DNA from: Erodium maritimum
Lineage: Eukaryota > Streptophyta > Magnoliopsida > Geraniales > Geraniaceae
DNA: 64,000 nt
Direction of reading: 5' to 3'
Assembly: GCA_963921825.1 (NCBI GenBank)
Contig: OY997596.1
Span: 59,470,754 to 59,534,753, forward strand
The stretch's first letter is position 1, and each line of letters starts with the position of its first letter. Of the stretch, positions 20,501 through 31,789 are shown one piece after another. The position numbers and the translations under genes are program-made. The notes beneath the pieces were generated by a model. The model did not search any database. It was given only the letters and a program-made list of their open reading frames with translations, and had not been told where the DNA came from.

Positions 20501-20838
20501 CTTTCAATGTCCCATACTACACCCCATCAAAAGAAGAAGTTCAAGGTCTAATCGACTCTGAAGGATCGTTCACTACAGAACGTTTAGAGATATTTGAATT
20601 CGAGCGTAAAGGCATATGGACCGGCGAAACGAAGGATTGGGATGCTAAGGCCGATATTATTTCGAGGAACATCAGGGGGTTCACGGAGTCGATGGTTTCA
20701 CACCATTTTGGGGAGAAGGTAGCAGATGACTTGTATGGTAAGTTCCTCAAGAATGTGTTGATTAATGGTTTAGCTAAAGAACAAGCTATGGTGGAGAGCA
20801 TCGTAGTCACATTGAGGAAGAAGAATATGAGGAGCTGA
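17525..20838 (+). CDS. SABATH methyltransferase, array gene 1
   Basis: S-adenosylmethionine-dependent methyltransferase of the SABATH family, cytosolic enzymes that methylate carboxyl or ring-nitrogen groups of small metabolites. Four exons: 17525-17599, 17712-18119, 19623-19877 and 20473-20838. All junctions are GT-AG and phase 0, giving 367 aa. Exon 1 ends with the SAM-contact region GDGENSY. Exon 2 carries the SAM motif [24 protein letters not shown], the signature [10 protein letters not shown] and [11 protein letters not shown] (pocket Tyr, His and Trp). Exon 3 starts VPKF, has NKGKIYISK and ends ALMVSQ. Exon 4 continues [19 protein letters not shown] and ends KKNMRS. The family pocket Trp near ..CLIWQLL in salicylate methyltransferase aligns with Phe here (CFVFEAL). 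Intron 2 holds an intact TRIM. The substrate is unknown; a carboxyl methyltransferase is the best guess. Confidence 0.9.
18385..18698 (+). mobile_element. Complete TRIM retroelement in intron 2 of SABATH gene 1
   Basis: The 5' LTR 18385-18496 and 3' LTR 18594-18698 both start TGTTGAAGT and end GGGCTTTAACA. The primer-binding site TGGTATCAGACC (18497-18508), matching plant initiator tRNA-Met, directly follows the 5' LTR. A purine tract GTGAAGGGGGAC precedes the 3' LTR. A perfect 5-bp target duplication GAGAT lies at 18380-18384 and 18699-18703. The total is 314 bp with no coding capacity. The LTRs are near-identical, so insertion was fairly recent. Confidence 0.92.
20100..20420 (+). mobile_element. 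Half-MITE and LINE-like 3' tail in intron 3 of SABATH gene 1
   Basis: Bases about 20115-20235 resemble the left arm of the MITE at 54124 (acacgtttaacggata, cccgaactaac, ttttccgtcc) without a right arm. Bases about 20255-20418 are a GC-richer, T/G-rich stretch ending gctgataaaaaaagg, like the 3' end of a 5'-truncated LINE or SINE. Boundaries are approximate. Confidence 0.35.
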
Positions 20839-21015
20839 GTTTGGTTACGTGCAATGAACTAGATTTGAATTAAATCCTTAGTATAATCGTATTGTCGTTG
20901 TTATCTTTATTCTGTAGCGGATAGTTACGTCGTGCTTTTTCGTAGTTATACTGCTACTTAAAATCTATTAAAACTGACGAAAAAAGGAAATACTGCATCC
21001 TATTCAGTCTCTTTA

Positions 21016-21381
21016 GGTTATCCACAATGGCGTCTCAGGCCCATCGAATCTGGGTCTCGTGTCTAGTCGATTCGGAGATTCCGTTTTAGACGGTCTACGA
21101 ATCTGAAGGTTCGCAGACCCGTCGATTCGACCGAAGCGGTGATGACCACATGAATCCTAGCGCGACACGTGGTGACGTTTCGAAAAAAAGAAGCAGAAAA
21201 GGAGCGACGATTCTGCCATGTTGCATAGAATAGACCGATTCGGTCTATTCCAACTACATCATCAAAATCTTTAGACCCACGGTCCCACGATTCGGATCGA
21301 ATAGTACCAATTTTTTTCCACATTTATGGCCTAATTAAATCGGGATTAGACCGATACGCTCTAATTCCATTGTGGATAGTC
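21016..21381. mobile_element. PIF/Harbinger MITE, 366 bp
   Basis: The left end GGTTATCCACAATGG and the right end CCATTGTGGATAGTC are inverted. TTA flanks both sides (21013-21015 and 21382-21384). It carries several gattcggtcta-type words in both orientations. It belongs to the same family as the interrupted copy at 45630-47502. Confidence 0.85.
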
Positions 21382-21384
21382 TTA

Positions 21385-22478
21385 CATTCAACGTGTTTAT
21401 CGTATGGGGTTTTGCGAGGCTCTATTCATTAGTCTTATACTTAGAGTTTTATTTTGTATTCGTGAAATAAATATTAAAGTAGAGAATAAATAAAGAGTCA
21501 GATATAAACATCGTGTATATTATATATATCAATTACGTTGAGAGAGTGCTTTTTGATATGAATTTCGTGAAGAATGAGTGGCAAAAAATGTTTAGCATAT
21601 GGTTTAGTGACTATTGTAGATAAATAAATATTTACTACACTCAACGATTTAGATATCATTAAGCGTTTTAGGTGAGTATATGAATTACAACGTTATTCTC
21701 TTATATATGTGTAATTGTGTATATATAGGATTGGTTTTAGGTGCAACCCCTTTGTTACAGTATGACCGCACGAACTCATGTGAGGCGTAACATGAGTGGA
21801 TGAGATTGAAAGATGCATACACTACTGTCGAATTTCACTTACTTTGCGCCAATATTGTATCCCTTGGTAAGGTTTTAGCATTTCACTGACGAATAATGAC
21901 ATCCGTTGTTGAAGCTCATACCTATCCGACAACTATAATTCTTGTCTGTGAAAACAATTTATCCGTCGGTCAGCTACAACTCCAAAGCGATAGGTAATAT
22001 TCCTGTTGGTCAAGAGTATGTATCCGTGACCGATTGATACTATATCCGCTGGTGAAGATGAAGTTCTACCCGACGTTTGCTCAATATGCCGGTCAAGATA
22101 TCGTACATGTCGGTATAACGATAACAATTTATATACAAAATGAACCATAATTTTCTGAATTTCCTATCCATGTGAAAATAATACCCAAAACTTATATAAA
22201 CCAAACTATATACACATAACACACGCAAAACAATTATCCTCACGCACTCTATTTATGCTCCACTCCACCCAATTTTAGACAAAAATGAAAACTCATAGTT
22301 GTCTTATACTATATGAGTTGTCAATAGAGAATATGTTCTTGCTTATTATATATTATCTAATATTAACTTTTAATAGAGAATATGTTCTTACTCATCATAC
22401 ATATTCAATACTTAAACTGTGAGAATAAATGTTACAAGCTTTGTATCAAATTAAACTGTTAGAAAAAGTCGTTCGCAA
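21385..22478. other. AT-rich spacer, no gene
   Basis: Nothing coding is recognised. Repeated words of the type atccgt.ggt.aa (around 21880-22100) suggest a decayed repetitive element. Confidence 0.4.
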
Positions 22479-22481
22479 TTA

Positions 22482-24356
22482 GAGCATACACGTCGTCCGA
22501 ATCCCACACCCAAACCATATATTGTGAATTCGTGGTTCGCGATTCGCACGTTGTGGTATGCGTAGTTCGCGAACAGCAAACCACGAAATCGCAAGTTGTG
22601 GTGCGAGGCGCGCACTGCAAAACCACATTTGTTGTTCGTGTGTTTGAGGTTCGTGGGTTTGCCGGTGCTCAATGGTATCGTGCCACGTGGCATGTGAATG
22701 GATAAAATTGAACCGTTGGCAACAATCCGAAATACAACGATAATTTTATTTTATTTTTTCTAATTAAATTTCAATACAAAATATTTTTTCTCACCTATAA
22801 ATATCATTTCCCCTATTCATCCAACCGATACCACTTCTCTTAAAATTCTCTCTATTTTTCCTCTCCAAATTTTCACACTTATTTCAATCAAAAATGTCCG
22901 ACGACGAGGCTCAAACGAAGGAGGAGGTCGAAGCCGAACTTCGTGCTTGAGAGCAACGACTCTGGCGGAGGACAGACAGAATGATCCAGAGAGCAATGCC
23001 ACAATTCAACGCATGGAAGCAAAGGATAAAAAGTGTGGAATCTTCCCGTCGAGAGATTTACAAAGGTCATCTCGAAAGCCACAACCGACTGACGCATGAT
23101 TATTTCGTCGAGCACCCAACCTATGGGCCCGATATGTTCATGCGTCTATTTCGTATGTCCAGACCACTCTTTCAACGTGTTATGGATGCGGTAGCGGATC
23201 ACAACGATTACTTTGTCCAGAAACCGGACAGTGTTGGACGCTTGGGGTAATCAACGCACTAGAAATGCACCGTCGCGATACGTATGCTAGCGTATGGGTG
23301 CTCGGCCGATTCATTGGACGAAACTCTACGTATGGAGGTAAGTACTATACTCAAATGAGTGAAATGTTTTTGTAAGGCCGTTATTGAGGTTTTCATGGAG
23401 GAATACGAGCGGAAGCCAACTCTGGATGGCATGCAACGATTACTCGAATCGGGGTACAATCGAGAGTTCCCTGGTATGATTGGCAGTCTTGACTACATGT
23501 AGTAGGAGTGGAAGAATTTCCCAACCGCATTACAAGGAGCCTACGGTCGGGGAGACCACCACGGGGAGCCAACTGTTATGCTGGAAGCGGTAGCGTCCCG
23601 TGATTTATGGATTTGGCATGTGTTTTTCGGGATGTCTGGCTCGAACAACGACATCAACGTCCTCCACGCCGCCCACTTATTCGACGACGCTTTCCATGAC
23701 TGTGACCGCGCCGTGGAGTACAAGATCAATGGGCATCATTACTACCGCCCGTATTATTTAGTTGATGGTATTTACCCCTCATGGAGTCGGTTCGTGAAGT
23801 CGATTCGTCATCTCTATACTCGCAAAAAAAAAAATTGTTTGCTAAAGTCCAAGAAGGTGCTCAGAAAGATACTGAACATGCCTTTGGAGTCCTCCAAGCA
23901 CGGTGACACATAATTTCAAGACCCACTCGTGTTTGGAACAAGGCGACTTCGGCTGATAAGATGCATGCTTGTATCATTCTACACAACATAATTTTGGTGG
24001 ATAAACGCGACACGTACGAAGCAGGGGATGACGAATTGTATTACGAGCCCCTTCCAGAAATACCAGATTGGACACCACCTCAACGATGTCATCAAGGAGG
24101 GCCCTTTCCCTACCGGGACCGATTGTGTGCTTGACTTAGGGTCACAAATGACGAGAGCCATCGACAACTCCAACATGAACTTATGAAGCACATATGAGGT
24201 CGGTTCAGAGCGACTTACCAAGGCTCAAACGACGACGACGAGTAAGATGAGTTAATAAATTTGATGTACCAATAGCACTATAGTTTTATTTATTATTCGG
24301 GGAGTAATGAGATTTCAAGTGTAATTATCCATTTTAGTTCATTAATTTTATTTATT
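22482..24356 (+). pseudogene. Decayed PIF/Harbinger element with broken transposase
   Basis: The terminus GAGCATACACGTCG follows TTA at 22479-22481. A sub-terminal block (gttcgcgattcgcacgttgt) recurs at about 30575-30605 in another copy. The transposase reads in pieces. Bases 22981-23250 give THDYFVEHPTYGPDMFMRLF, ending in a stop. The middle part is frameshifted. Bases 23578-23913 give AVASRDLWIWHVFFGMSGSN and YYLVDGIYPSWSRF. A further frame then gives KDTEHAFGVLQAR with the catalytic Glu retained. Multiple stops make it dead. Its right end is lost or displaced by the LINE copy inserted at 24374. Confidence 0.75.
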
Positions 24357-24373
24357 AATTAGTTTTTCATTTT

Positions 24374-25735
24374 TTTTTGAGTAAATATTGCAGTTTATAA
24401 ATAAATCATAAGAAACGAGTTTGGTAGGTACTGAAAAGTACCCCACCTACATAACATCCAACTAACAAATTGAAATGAACTGAAAGCAATAAAATCGGCT
24501 CCTGGTAATGGCTTTGACGGACGAAGAGGAAATCTGCGGTAGCGTCTGGTGACACCGATACAACAATCTTCTTCCAACATGGGACGAGGCGAGCCAACCA
24601 AGTTTTGGGGAATACTGGTGGACCTACATCTCCCCCGGTGTGTCAGCGTGCGTCGTCCTCCCTTGAATGATAATGGTAGGGCTCCTGAACGCGGGATTGT
24701 TGACTCCGGACTGGCAGGGGAGACAAATATCAACTGATGATGGTGCCGTCGCCATCCATCCGCCGGGAAGGGGCCAAAGTTGACCCGCCCCTCCCCGGGC
24801 CACCTCGGACTCATTCCTTCAGGCGGGGGTGCTTGACGCCCCCCCCCCCCCCCCCCCCCCCCCCGCTGCTGCCTGTGACTCCCCATCAGACGTTGTCGAG
24901 GCCTCTGACTCGAGCTGATCCTCCTCCCTTTCTAGGCATTTCTTCCCAGATAGTGTCGGCCTTCTCTCCTTCTGCACCCAGTCAGACGGAATTGCCCGAT
25001 CTAGCCCATCCCCTAGGCCCAGGTCAGGCCCAGTAGGGTTTTCAGCAGGGTCCTCTTGCCACGACCCCTTACCCTTGCTTCGCCTCCATGCAAGAGTCGC
25101 CGCCGTCTCCTCCGCCGTCACATCCGTCTCCGAAGAGATCCCCACCACCGGCACCACCGCCGCCACCCGCGACGCTTGTCCCAGCGTGTCCCCGGCCCTG
25201 GTTCGCCCCTCCCCACCACGGGCCTCCTCTTCCGGCCGCAGAACCGACGAGACCACCAGTCCCGGCTCCAGTCCATCCCTCGCCGTCAACGACAACGCCG
25301 ACAACAGAGATCCATTATCCCCGACCTTTCCCCCACCATCGGACGATAACGGGATCACGCCCGTTTCCGCTGCCAATCCCATCACGAGCGTCCGATCAGG
25401 ACGATCCACTCCGTTCCCCCGTTCCGGCATCACGCCTGCATCCCCGAAGCCCGTGCCTGTTTCAGCACCAACCAAAAACATCGCGTCCACCTCCGGATCG
25501 ACCCACAGAGGAGGAGCACCGGAGGTGCTGGAGAGACACGCCGCCGAGAACGTCATCGCCTCCAACCAGCCAAGCCCTAGATCTGTTCGCCTGAGAAGAA
25601 ACAGAGAGGCGGCTACATCAAGAGGTAATCTAGTAAGAGCACATCTACCGGGGATCATGGCCTTGACCATGGCCATGATCCCTCTCTGCTTCGCCAAAAG
25701 CCGCTGCGGCGCTAGGGCAGTAGAGACGATCATCC
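24374..25735 (-). mobile_element. Second copy of the ORF1-only LINE derivative, 5'-truncated
   Basis: Reads on the minus strand from 25735 to a terminal poly(T) on the plus strand at 24374. The target duplication AATTAGTTTTTCATTTT lies at 24357-24373 and 25736-25752. The 3' half matches 14290-14776 closely, including ccaactttggccc-type words and the run up to gcaatatttactc. The ORF on this strand (25733 down to 24819) is Gly/Asp-rich and ends in a C-terminal tail like that of the other copy (SGKKCLEREEDQLESEAS against SGKKRLDREEDQDESNGS). The DUF4283 core is missing. It landed in a dead PIF/Harbinger element. Confidence 0.75.
24839..24864. repeat. Poly-C tract, 26 bases, inside the LINE copy
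   Basis: An uninterrupted C26 (G26 on the element strand). The homologous position in the other LINE copy (about 14309-14314, ggtggggggcgtc) has only six G, so the tract expanded after the copies diverged. Confidence 0.9.
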
Positions 25736-25752
25736 AATTAGTTTTTCATTTT

Positions 25753-26250
25753 AGTTAGTTAATTAATTTTATCAGTTTTTTAAATATTTAGTATTTTAAA
25801 TATGAATTAAACAAATTCAATACAAAAATAATTAATTAACCAGTCAGAATCCACTCAACACTTCTACAAACTATGATTTTCATACATGATTCTTTCGATG
25901 TGAAATCACTTCATTTTTTTTAAAGATTCGTATCTACAAATCATTCCTTACAGGGATAGCCACATATGATTTTTTTTTATAATAAACCAGATGTATGGTC
26001 ATGAATTATCAGTCTATCTTCTTATCATTGACGGTGACCCAAAAACATAATAAAACAATTTCTCCAGCAATTAAGTGATATCAAAGCTTATTTAAAATGC
26101 TTTCGAGAGGAAACAAATAGTGTATCAAATGTAGATAATGTATCACTGTGGGATGAAACGTAGATAATTTAGGTTCAGTTTTAATGAAAAATCAGGCACT
26201 AACTCAACTTGATTTCAAAGATTAGCATTTACAATCTTCTTAGACGTGGC
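25753..26250. other. AT-rich spacer upstream of SABATH gene 2
   Basis: I see no coding sequence or clear repeat structure here. Confidence 0.4.
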
Positions 26251-26255
26251 CATGT

Positions 26256-26510
26256 GATTCCTAATCTCAATTTGAGGTTTGTTTTGTCGATCTTAATTGG
26301 GTTTGATCATTTTGGTGTAAACTAACAGTTTTCGTCGATTTTGACGATTCCGTTAGAAAAATGATACTCTGTACGTGACCAACACATGTTCAAAAAACTA
26401 ATGAAAATCGTTAGTTTGCGCAAAAAATGGAAATGTCACAGTTGGGAAGCGCAAAAACGATCAAGCCCGGTTAAGAACGCCAAAACAAACCTCAAAAGGG
26501 GTTAGGACCC
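26256..26510. repeat. Inverted repeat just upstream of the SABATH gene 2 promoter
   Basis: The left arm (gattcctaatctcaatttga, then ggtttgttttgtcgatctta) is mirrored by the right arm, which ends aacaaacctcaaaaggggtt. The arms are about 50 bp and imperfect, with weaker pairing inside. It resembles the MITEs of the array, but no target duplication was found. It ends about 15 bp before the TATA-like box at 26525. Confidence 0.5.
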
Positions 26511-26524
26511 ATGGTTCCCCCTTC

Positions 26525-26533
26525 TATTTATAT
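26525..26533 (+). promoter_or_regulatory. TATA-like box of SABATH gene 2
   Basis: TATTTATAT lies 78 bp before the ATG at 26611, in the same position relative to the conserved leader (gcatctgtttggttccggag) as in gene 1. Confidence 0.5.
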
Positions 26534-26610
26534 CGTTGGTTCCTAACAACAAAACGTCAGAAAGCATCTGTTTGGTTCCGGAGAAAGTATTCACGAAAAT
26601 AAAGTTCAAC

Positions 26611-29600
26611 ATGGAGGTGAAGGACGTGGTGTTCATGAGCAAAGGAGATGGAGAAAATAGCTATGTCAAGACCTCAAAATTCACCGTACGTTACCAATTT
26701 CATCATTTCTTTTTACTATCCATATATGATTCATTCTCATAGCCAAAACCTAACTTGTGCAGCAAGGAATCGCATCCATGACTCAACCTGCAATAGAAGA
26801 AACGGTGAGGTCTTTTTTCTCCGAGGATTCTGATATCCGGGATAAACTAGTTCTGAGCGTGGCTGATTTGGGTTGTGCTACGGGTCCAAACACCTTCCTT
26901 GTGATGCACACTGTGACGTCAGCTGTGGAGAAGATTTTCCGGGAATTGAATTCCGAAATAACCCCGGAAATCAAGTTCCACATGAACGATCTTGTCGGAA
27001 ATGACTTCAACACCCTCTTCAAGGGCTTGTCTGAATTTTTCGAGAGGAATAAGGATGTTTCGGTGCCTTGCTTTGTTATGGGTGTTCCAGGATCTATCCA
27101 TGGCCGGCTTTTTCCGACAAATAGCATGGACTTGATCCATTCCATCTACACAGTCCACTGGCTCTCTCGGGTTAGTACTTTTTTATTTTGAAAAGTGAAT
27201 ATTTTGTACTATAGTTGGTAGTGAAACCCTGCAAAAAAAAAAAAAATATCGAACAAACCGACCTTAAATCGAGGGTTATCGATTATGGGGTAACGATAAC
27301 ATTATCGTAAAAAAGAGTAACCATAGACGATAGGGGATTGGAGGGGAAGAGGAAGAACCATCGCCAGCGGCTACTTGAGTTTTGTCTAGAGAAGGTTGGC
27401 GGATGAAATTTTTGTTTTTCTACTTATTATTTCTTAAATTTGTACTATATTACAAAAAATGAATATTTTATAGGACATTTTTTTGGGGAAATTTTCATTT
27501 TATTTAATACCCTAATTTTTTTTGTATTTTAATACTCTGACAAACTATTATTTTCAGTTTCATACCCAACCATTAACTTTCCTTCCAAAATGGATGGAAA
27601 ATGGTCATGTGTTTTGCATATGACCTTATTCTTCAAAAAATACCAAAAACACCCTTCAACCTTTGACTTTTGAAAAAGATTAAAATATTTTTATGAAATT
27701 TCAAGAAGAATTTAAATAAAAGAAAATAATACTAATTTAAAAAATTTATTGATTTTTTCTTCATGTGTAAATATGTAAAATAATTATACATAAGAATTCA
27801 TTCTAAAAAACTATTATTCATAAATATGTGAAGTATATAAAATATTAATTATAAAAAAATTTGATTTTTGTTCAAAAGTATAAATTTGATTTTTTGAATT
27901 ATATTAAAATATGATTTTTTAAATATATAAAAATGGTGTTTTGAATTACATAAAAATATGATTTTTGAAATATATAAAAACTGATTTTTAAAATATTTTT
28001 GAAACAAAATCTAATTTTTTGAAATATACAAAAAAAATCTGATTTATTGTGGTAGGTTTTGAAATTTTGATTGGTCTCAAGGGGTATTTTGGACTTTTCA
28101 TCAATTTTGGATGGAAAGTTAATCATTGGGCATGAAATTGAAAATAATAATTTTTCAGGGTATTAAAATGCAGAAAAAACAAGTTGGGTGTTAAACTGCA
28201 AATTTTTTTTTTACCAGGGTATCATAAATTTCCTATTTTTTTTATTAATCATTGGGCATTTTTAATTATCGCTTAATAAAATTCACTAATTCAAAATTTA
28301 AGGTGTTATACCTTGGTAACAAGAGAATATAAAGTGTTCCATCTTTTTTGTGATCAAAACTACAGAATGTAATATATTGTGATGTTCATATCATAGGTAC
28401 CCAAATTCACACCACCCAATAAAGGGAAGATCTACATATCTAAGACAAGTCCTTCGGTCGTGATGGAAGCCTATCTCGCCCAATTTCAAGACGATTTCAC
28501 TTCATTTCTCAAGTGTCGGTCACAAGAAATGGTGCCCAACGGTCGAGCTATCTTCATACTCCATGGAAGAAGCACCCCCGATGCTACAATGATAAACAGT
28601 TGCTTCACATTCGAGGCATTAGCCAATGCCATTTCCCTAATGGTTTCTCAGGTAAACGACAATAACACGAGTTTGTTGTCAATGCGATGCTTGAAATCTA
28701 AGAGTAGGGTCTTCATACTTATATGGTTTGAGAATTTAAATAAAGACATTTTGGTGTTTGTTTGGAAATTAAAATTGGATTTGAGGTCATTGTAGCTATT
28801 TCTCTGTATTTTTCAATTTATGTTAATATGTTTGATGACGTTAGAGATCTTGTGACAATAATATAGTTTCTTTTTAGTGTAAATGATGTCTTAAACTCAT
28901 GATACATCATTTTTTAAACATAAAAGAACAAAAGTTTGGTAATATACATAGAATCCACATGAATCAGGTGCGAACCTATTTTTACGGTGCAAACGATAAA
29001 TATAGTAGATATAGTTTGAGAAAGTAACATTTTAGTTCGAGGTGAATATCCTCAAACCAAATATTTTTCAAGCTGGGAACGCTATTTTTATAAACTATTT
29101 TTTCTCAAACTATTTTTTTTTAAATTAGGATGTTGTTTTTCTCAAATCATATCTATAATATTCTCAAACTATAATTGAGCTTTGTAAGGTAAGAAGGATT
29201 TGCATATGATTGTACCCTTATATAATATTTATAAAAAATAAGCATAATAGTCTTCTTAATTTAGAATTTCTGTTTTTTTATATAATTTTCTTCTACTTGC
29301 CTAGCTTTTTTTTCAAGTTAATTTTTGTTTTTGTATGAAGTTGTATTTTTATCTTTAAAGCTCAACAAAAACAAAATGAAATAAAGTGAATTGTTACATT
29401 TAAAGTATAAAATATAACAATTGATAATATTCAAAAGTACATGACATGATTTAATTTCCCCTTAACACTATGGTATACTAACTTCGTGTGTTTCACTTAT
29501 GGCACAAGGGCTTGGCTGAGGAAGAGAAATTGGATTCTTTCAATGTTCCATACTACACCCCATCGAAAGAAGAAGTTCAAGATTTGATCGATTCTGAAGG

Positions 29601-29874
29601 ATCGTTCACTACAGAACGTTTAGAGATATTTAAAATCAATCGCAAAGATATATGGTCCGGGGAACCTCGAGATAGGGCTGACAAGATCGATGATTTTTCG
29701 AGGAGCATCAGGGGGTTCACGGAATCGATGGTTTTACACCATTTTGGGGAGAAGGTAGTAGATGAGTTGTATGGTAAGTTCATCAAGATTGTATTGATGG
29801 GTGATTTAGGAAAAGAACAAACTAAGATGGAAAGCATTTTAGTTATGTTGAGGAAGAAAAACATGAGGAGCTGA
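26611..29874 (+). CDS. SABATH methyltransferase, array gene 2
   Basis: Four exons: 26611-26685, 26763-27170, 28397-28651 and 29509-29874. All are phase 0 with GT-AG borders, giving 367 aa. The layout and motifs are as in gene 1: [50 protein letters not shown] and [19 protein letters not shown]. Three differences stand out. HSIYTVHW replaces HSSYTVHW. The last codon of exon 2 is CGG (Arg), where the other copies have CAG (Gln), so the exon ends GG before GTTAGT. Exon 3 has [11 protein letters not shown] where gene 1 has [11 protein letters not shown]. The specificity loop reads [20 protein letters not shown]. No stop or frameshift is seen. Intron 2 holds a 749-bp foldback MITE. Same family role as gene 1, substrate unknown. 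Confidence 0.88.
27485..28233. mobile_element. Long foldback MITE in intron 2 of SABATH gene 2
   Basis: The arms start ggggaaattttcatttt and end as the complement (cataaatttcc). Inner inverted words include ccaaaatggatggaaa against ttttggatggaaagtt. A near-perfect 9-bp target duplication, (c/t)attttttt, lies at 27476-27484 and 28234-28242. The very AT-rich centre contains a repeated tatgattttt-type phrase. Confidence 0.7.
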
Positions 29875-30154
29875 TGAGGTTAAGATTCATTTGCCTATTA
29901 CTTTAATTATGAGCCTTCAACTGGATATGGAGAAATTACCCCATGTTCAAAAACCATATTTGGAGAAACTCCCTTGGAGGGTATTTGATTTATCTATGTA
30001 AGTACTTGTCGTGTTTGCTTTTATGTCGAGATGTCGAGATTTTTTATATAGGAATGTTCTTTTATATATCAGTTGTATCGGGTTATTCTTCTTGCTGGGA
30101 CTGTCATGAGACTGAGTGGTCATACCAGCGCTTAATTCATTCACTAGTCTGTAG
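29875..30154. other. 3' flank of SABATH gene 2
   Basis: Presumed 3' UTR and downstream sequence with no second gene. A small retroposon follows at 30170. Confidence 0.4.
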
Positions 30155-30169
30155 CTAGGCCGTCATCAT

Positions 30170-30258
30170 TTTTTTTATCAGCAATTTTTGTATTATTAAG
30201 TGACCCATTCTTCGAAGAGAAGAAAGGGCCAAGGGACTAAAAAGGCCACTCAAGAAAA
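30170..30258 (-). mobile_element. Short retroposon (LINE/SINE 3' tail) with 15-bp TSD
   Basis: The sequence reads on the minus strand and ends in poly(A), seen as ttttttt on the plus strand after 30169, preceded by gctgataa. The target duplication CTAG(G/A)CCGTCATCAT lies at 30155-30169 and 30259-30273. The length is only 89 bp. Confidence 0.65.
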
Positions 30259-31234
30259 CTAGACCGTCATCATGTACTCATTTTTTTCACAGAAGGGGTT
30301 AATTTAAATTTACATTAACTGATAATTTTTTTTATTCTTTTAGTATAATAATACAAATATATCAGATATTTTTAATTGTCTATAAATGGTATAAAAAGAA
30401 GAAAAATTTACAAAAAGAAATGAACCTTAGGTATGTGATTTTGACAACCTGTATTTCAAGAAAAGAAATCCTAGCAACTAACACGTCTGAACTGTTATTA
30501 TTTTGCATGTCAGTTCAATATAAAGTTTTCCATCTAACATCATCCAAACTACACATTCGCTCCTCATGAGTTCGTGGTTTGCGGTTCGCGATTTGTACGT
30601 TGTGGTGACGTGATTCACGAACCGCGAACTATGAGCTCGCGAGTCGCGGGGCAAACTGCGAACAATAATTGTGGTTCGTGGTACGAAGAATGCTTACATT
30701 TTTTAATGAAATTAAATACAAAAAATCATTTTTTTTCACATATAAATATTTTTTTCCCAATTCATCCAATCCACAACACTTCTCTGAACTCTACTCTCAA
30801 TTTATCAACTTTCTCTCTACTATATTCGATCAAAAATGTCTGACGATTCGGCTCAACCGTCGAACTCACCGGAGCAACAAGAGTACACGCCCGATGAAGT
30901 CAATACAACTATCAACACATCTCTAGTAGGGAGCTACCAAAAAACGTTGAATACAGGTTTCAACCTTACCGGTCCTTGGAATGCTGAGGCTTTCACCCAA
31001 TATATGCTACAACATTGGAACAACGGTACTTTGAACTTCTCTTCTTTAATTTTTTTTATTATAAATGTTGTTAAATGCACTTAATTTCATCAATTAATTT
31101 TTTAGTTATAAATGTCGTTAAATGCAACTCATTTCATTAAATAAATTTTTTATTATGTATCTTAATTAATCATTTGAACCTAGGTCCAATCCAACAACCG
31201 TCCACCCCCGTTCAATTTCGGCCAGCAACTTTCA

Positions 31235-31257
31235 CCCCCCCCCCCCCCCCCCCCCCC
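31235..31257. repeat. Poly-C tract, 23 bases
   Basis: An uninterrupted C23 in a proline-coding stretch of the PIF Myb-like ORF region. It probably expanded from a run of CCC codons. Confidence 0.9.
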
Positions 31258-31345
31258 GCCTTACAACCCCGCAATCGACTATTACGGCTACCCCGATAAT
31301 AGTGATTACCACCAACAACACGTCGGTGGCAACAACGGCACACGG

Positions 31346-31789
31346 ATGTCGTCTACGTCCTCATCTGTTGGCCCGAGACAACAGAGCAAGCTGGTCTTTG
31401 AAAAGCGAACCAAATGGCTCCCTGAGGTAGACAGGCTCCTGATAAAAGCTTGGCTACGCACAACCAAAGACCCAATCAAGAGCAACTCCCAAGTTGGGAA
31501 CACATTCTGGGTCATCGTTATGAAACGATTCGTCAAAGATGGAAAATTCAACCCGTCACATTTTGGATGGAAAGCCGTCAAGAGCCATTGGAACAGACAT
31601 GCTCCTAGAGTGCGGAGGTACATCAACCTCTTGAAGAGGGAGAAGGATCCTAATCATAGCGAATGGGACGAAAAAAGGTACAGAGAGCGGGTCGATGAAC
31701 TCTATCCAAAGACGGCGAGGGTTGAGGACCGGAAGCATTTCAAGCTCCACCATTGGATAGGGCCGTTGGTAAACGAGGAGAAGTTCTAG
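31346..31789 (+). CDS. PIF/Harbinger Myb/SANT-like DNA-binding protein, possibly partial
   Basis: Open frame of 147 aa. The trihelix/SANT-like part begins FEKRTKWLPEVDRLLIKAWL, followed by TTKDPIKSNSQVGNTFW and a segment with VKSHWNRHAPRVRRYINLL. This is the pattern of the accessory ORF that PIF/Harbinger transposases need to find their terminal repeats. A further open piece at 30836-31084 (MSDDSAQPSNSPEQQEY) is probably its own N-terminus, separated by an intron or by decay. The frame ends early after HHWIGPLVNEEKF, so the C-terminal domain is missing. Confidence 0.6.
   Translation: MSSTSSSVGPRQQSKLVFEKRTKWLPEVDRLLIKAWLRTTKDPIKSNSQVGNTFWVIVMKRFVKDGKFNPSHFGWKAVKSHWNRHAPRVRRYINLLKREKDPNHSEWDEKRYRERVDELYPKTARVEDRKHFKLHHWIGPLVNEEKF

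Noticed and set aside
25056-25758. Pro/Ser-rich plus-strand ORFs
   Set aside because: They are antisense to the Gly/Asp-rich ORF1 tail of the minus-strand LINE copy.
26783-27145. Antisense open frame of ~120 aa opposite SABATH exon 2, repeated at 39270-39638 and 49529-49897
   Set aside because: It mirrors a highly conserved coding exon in each copy, so its openness follows from the sense codons. It has no own promoter, domain or splice partner.
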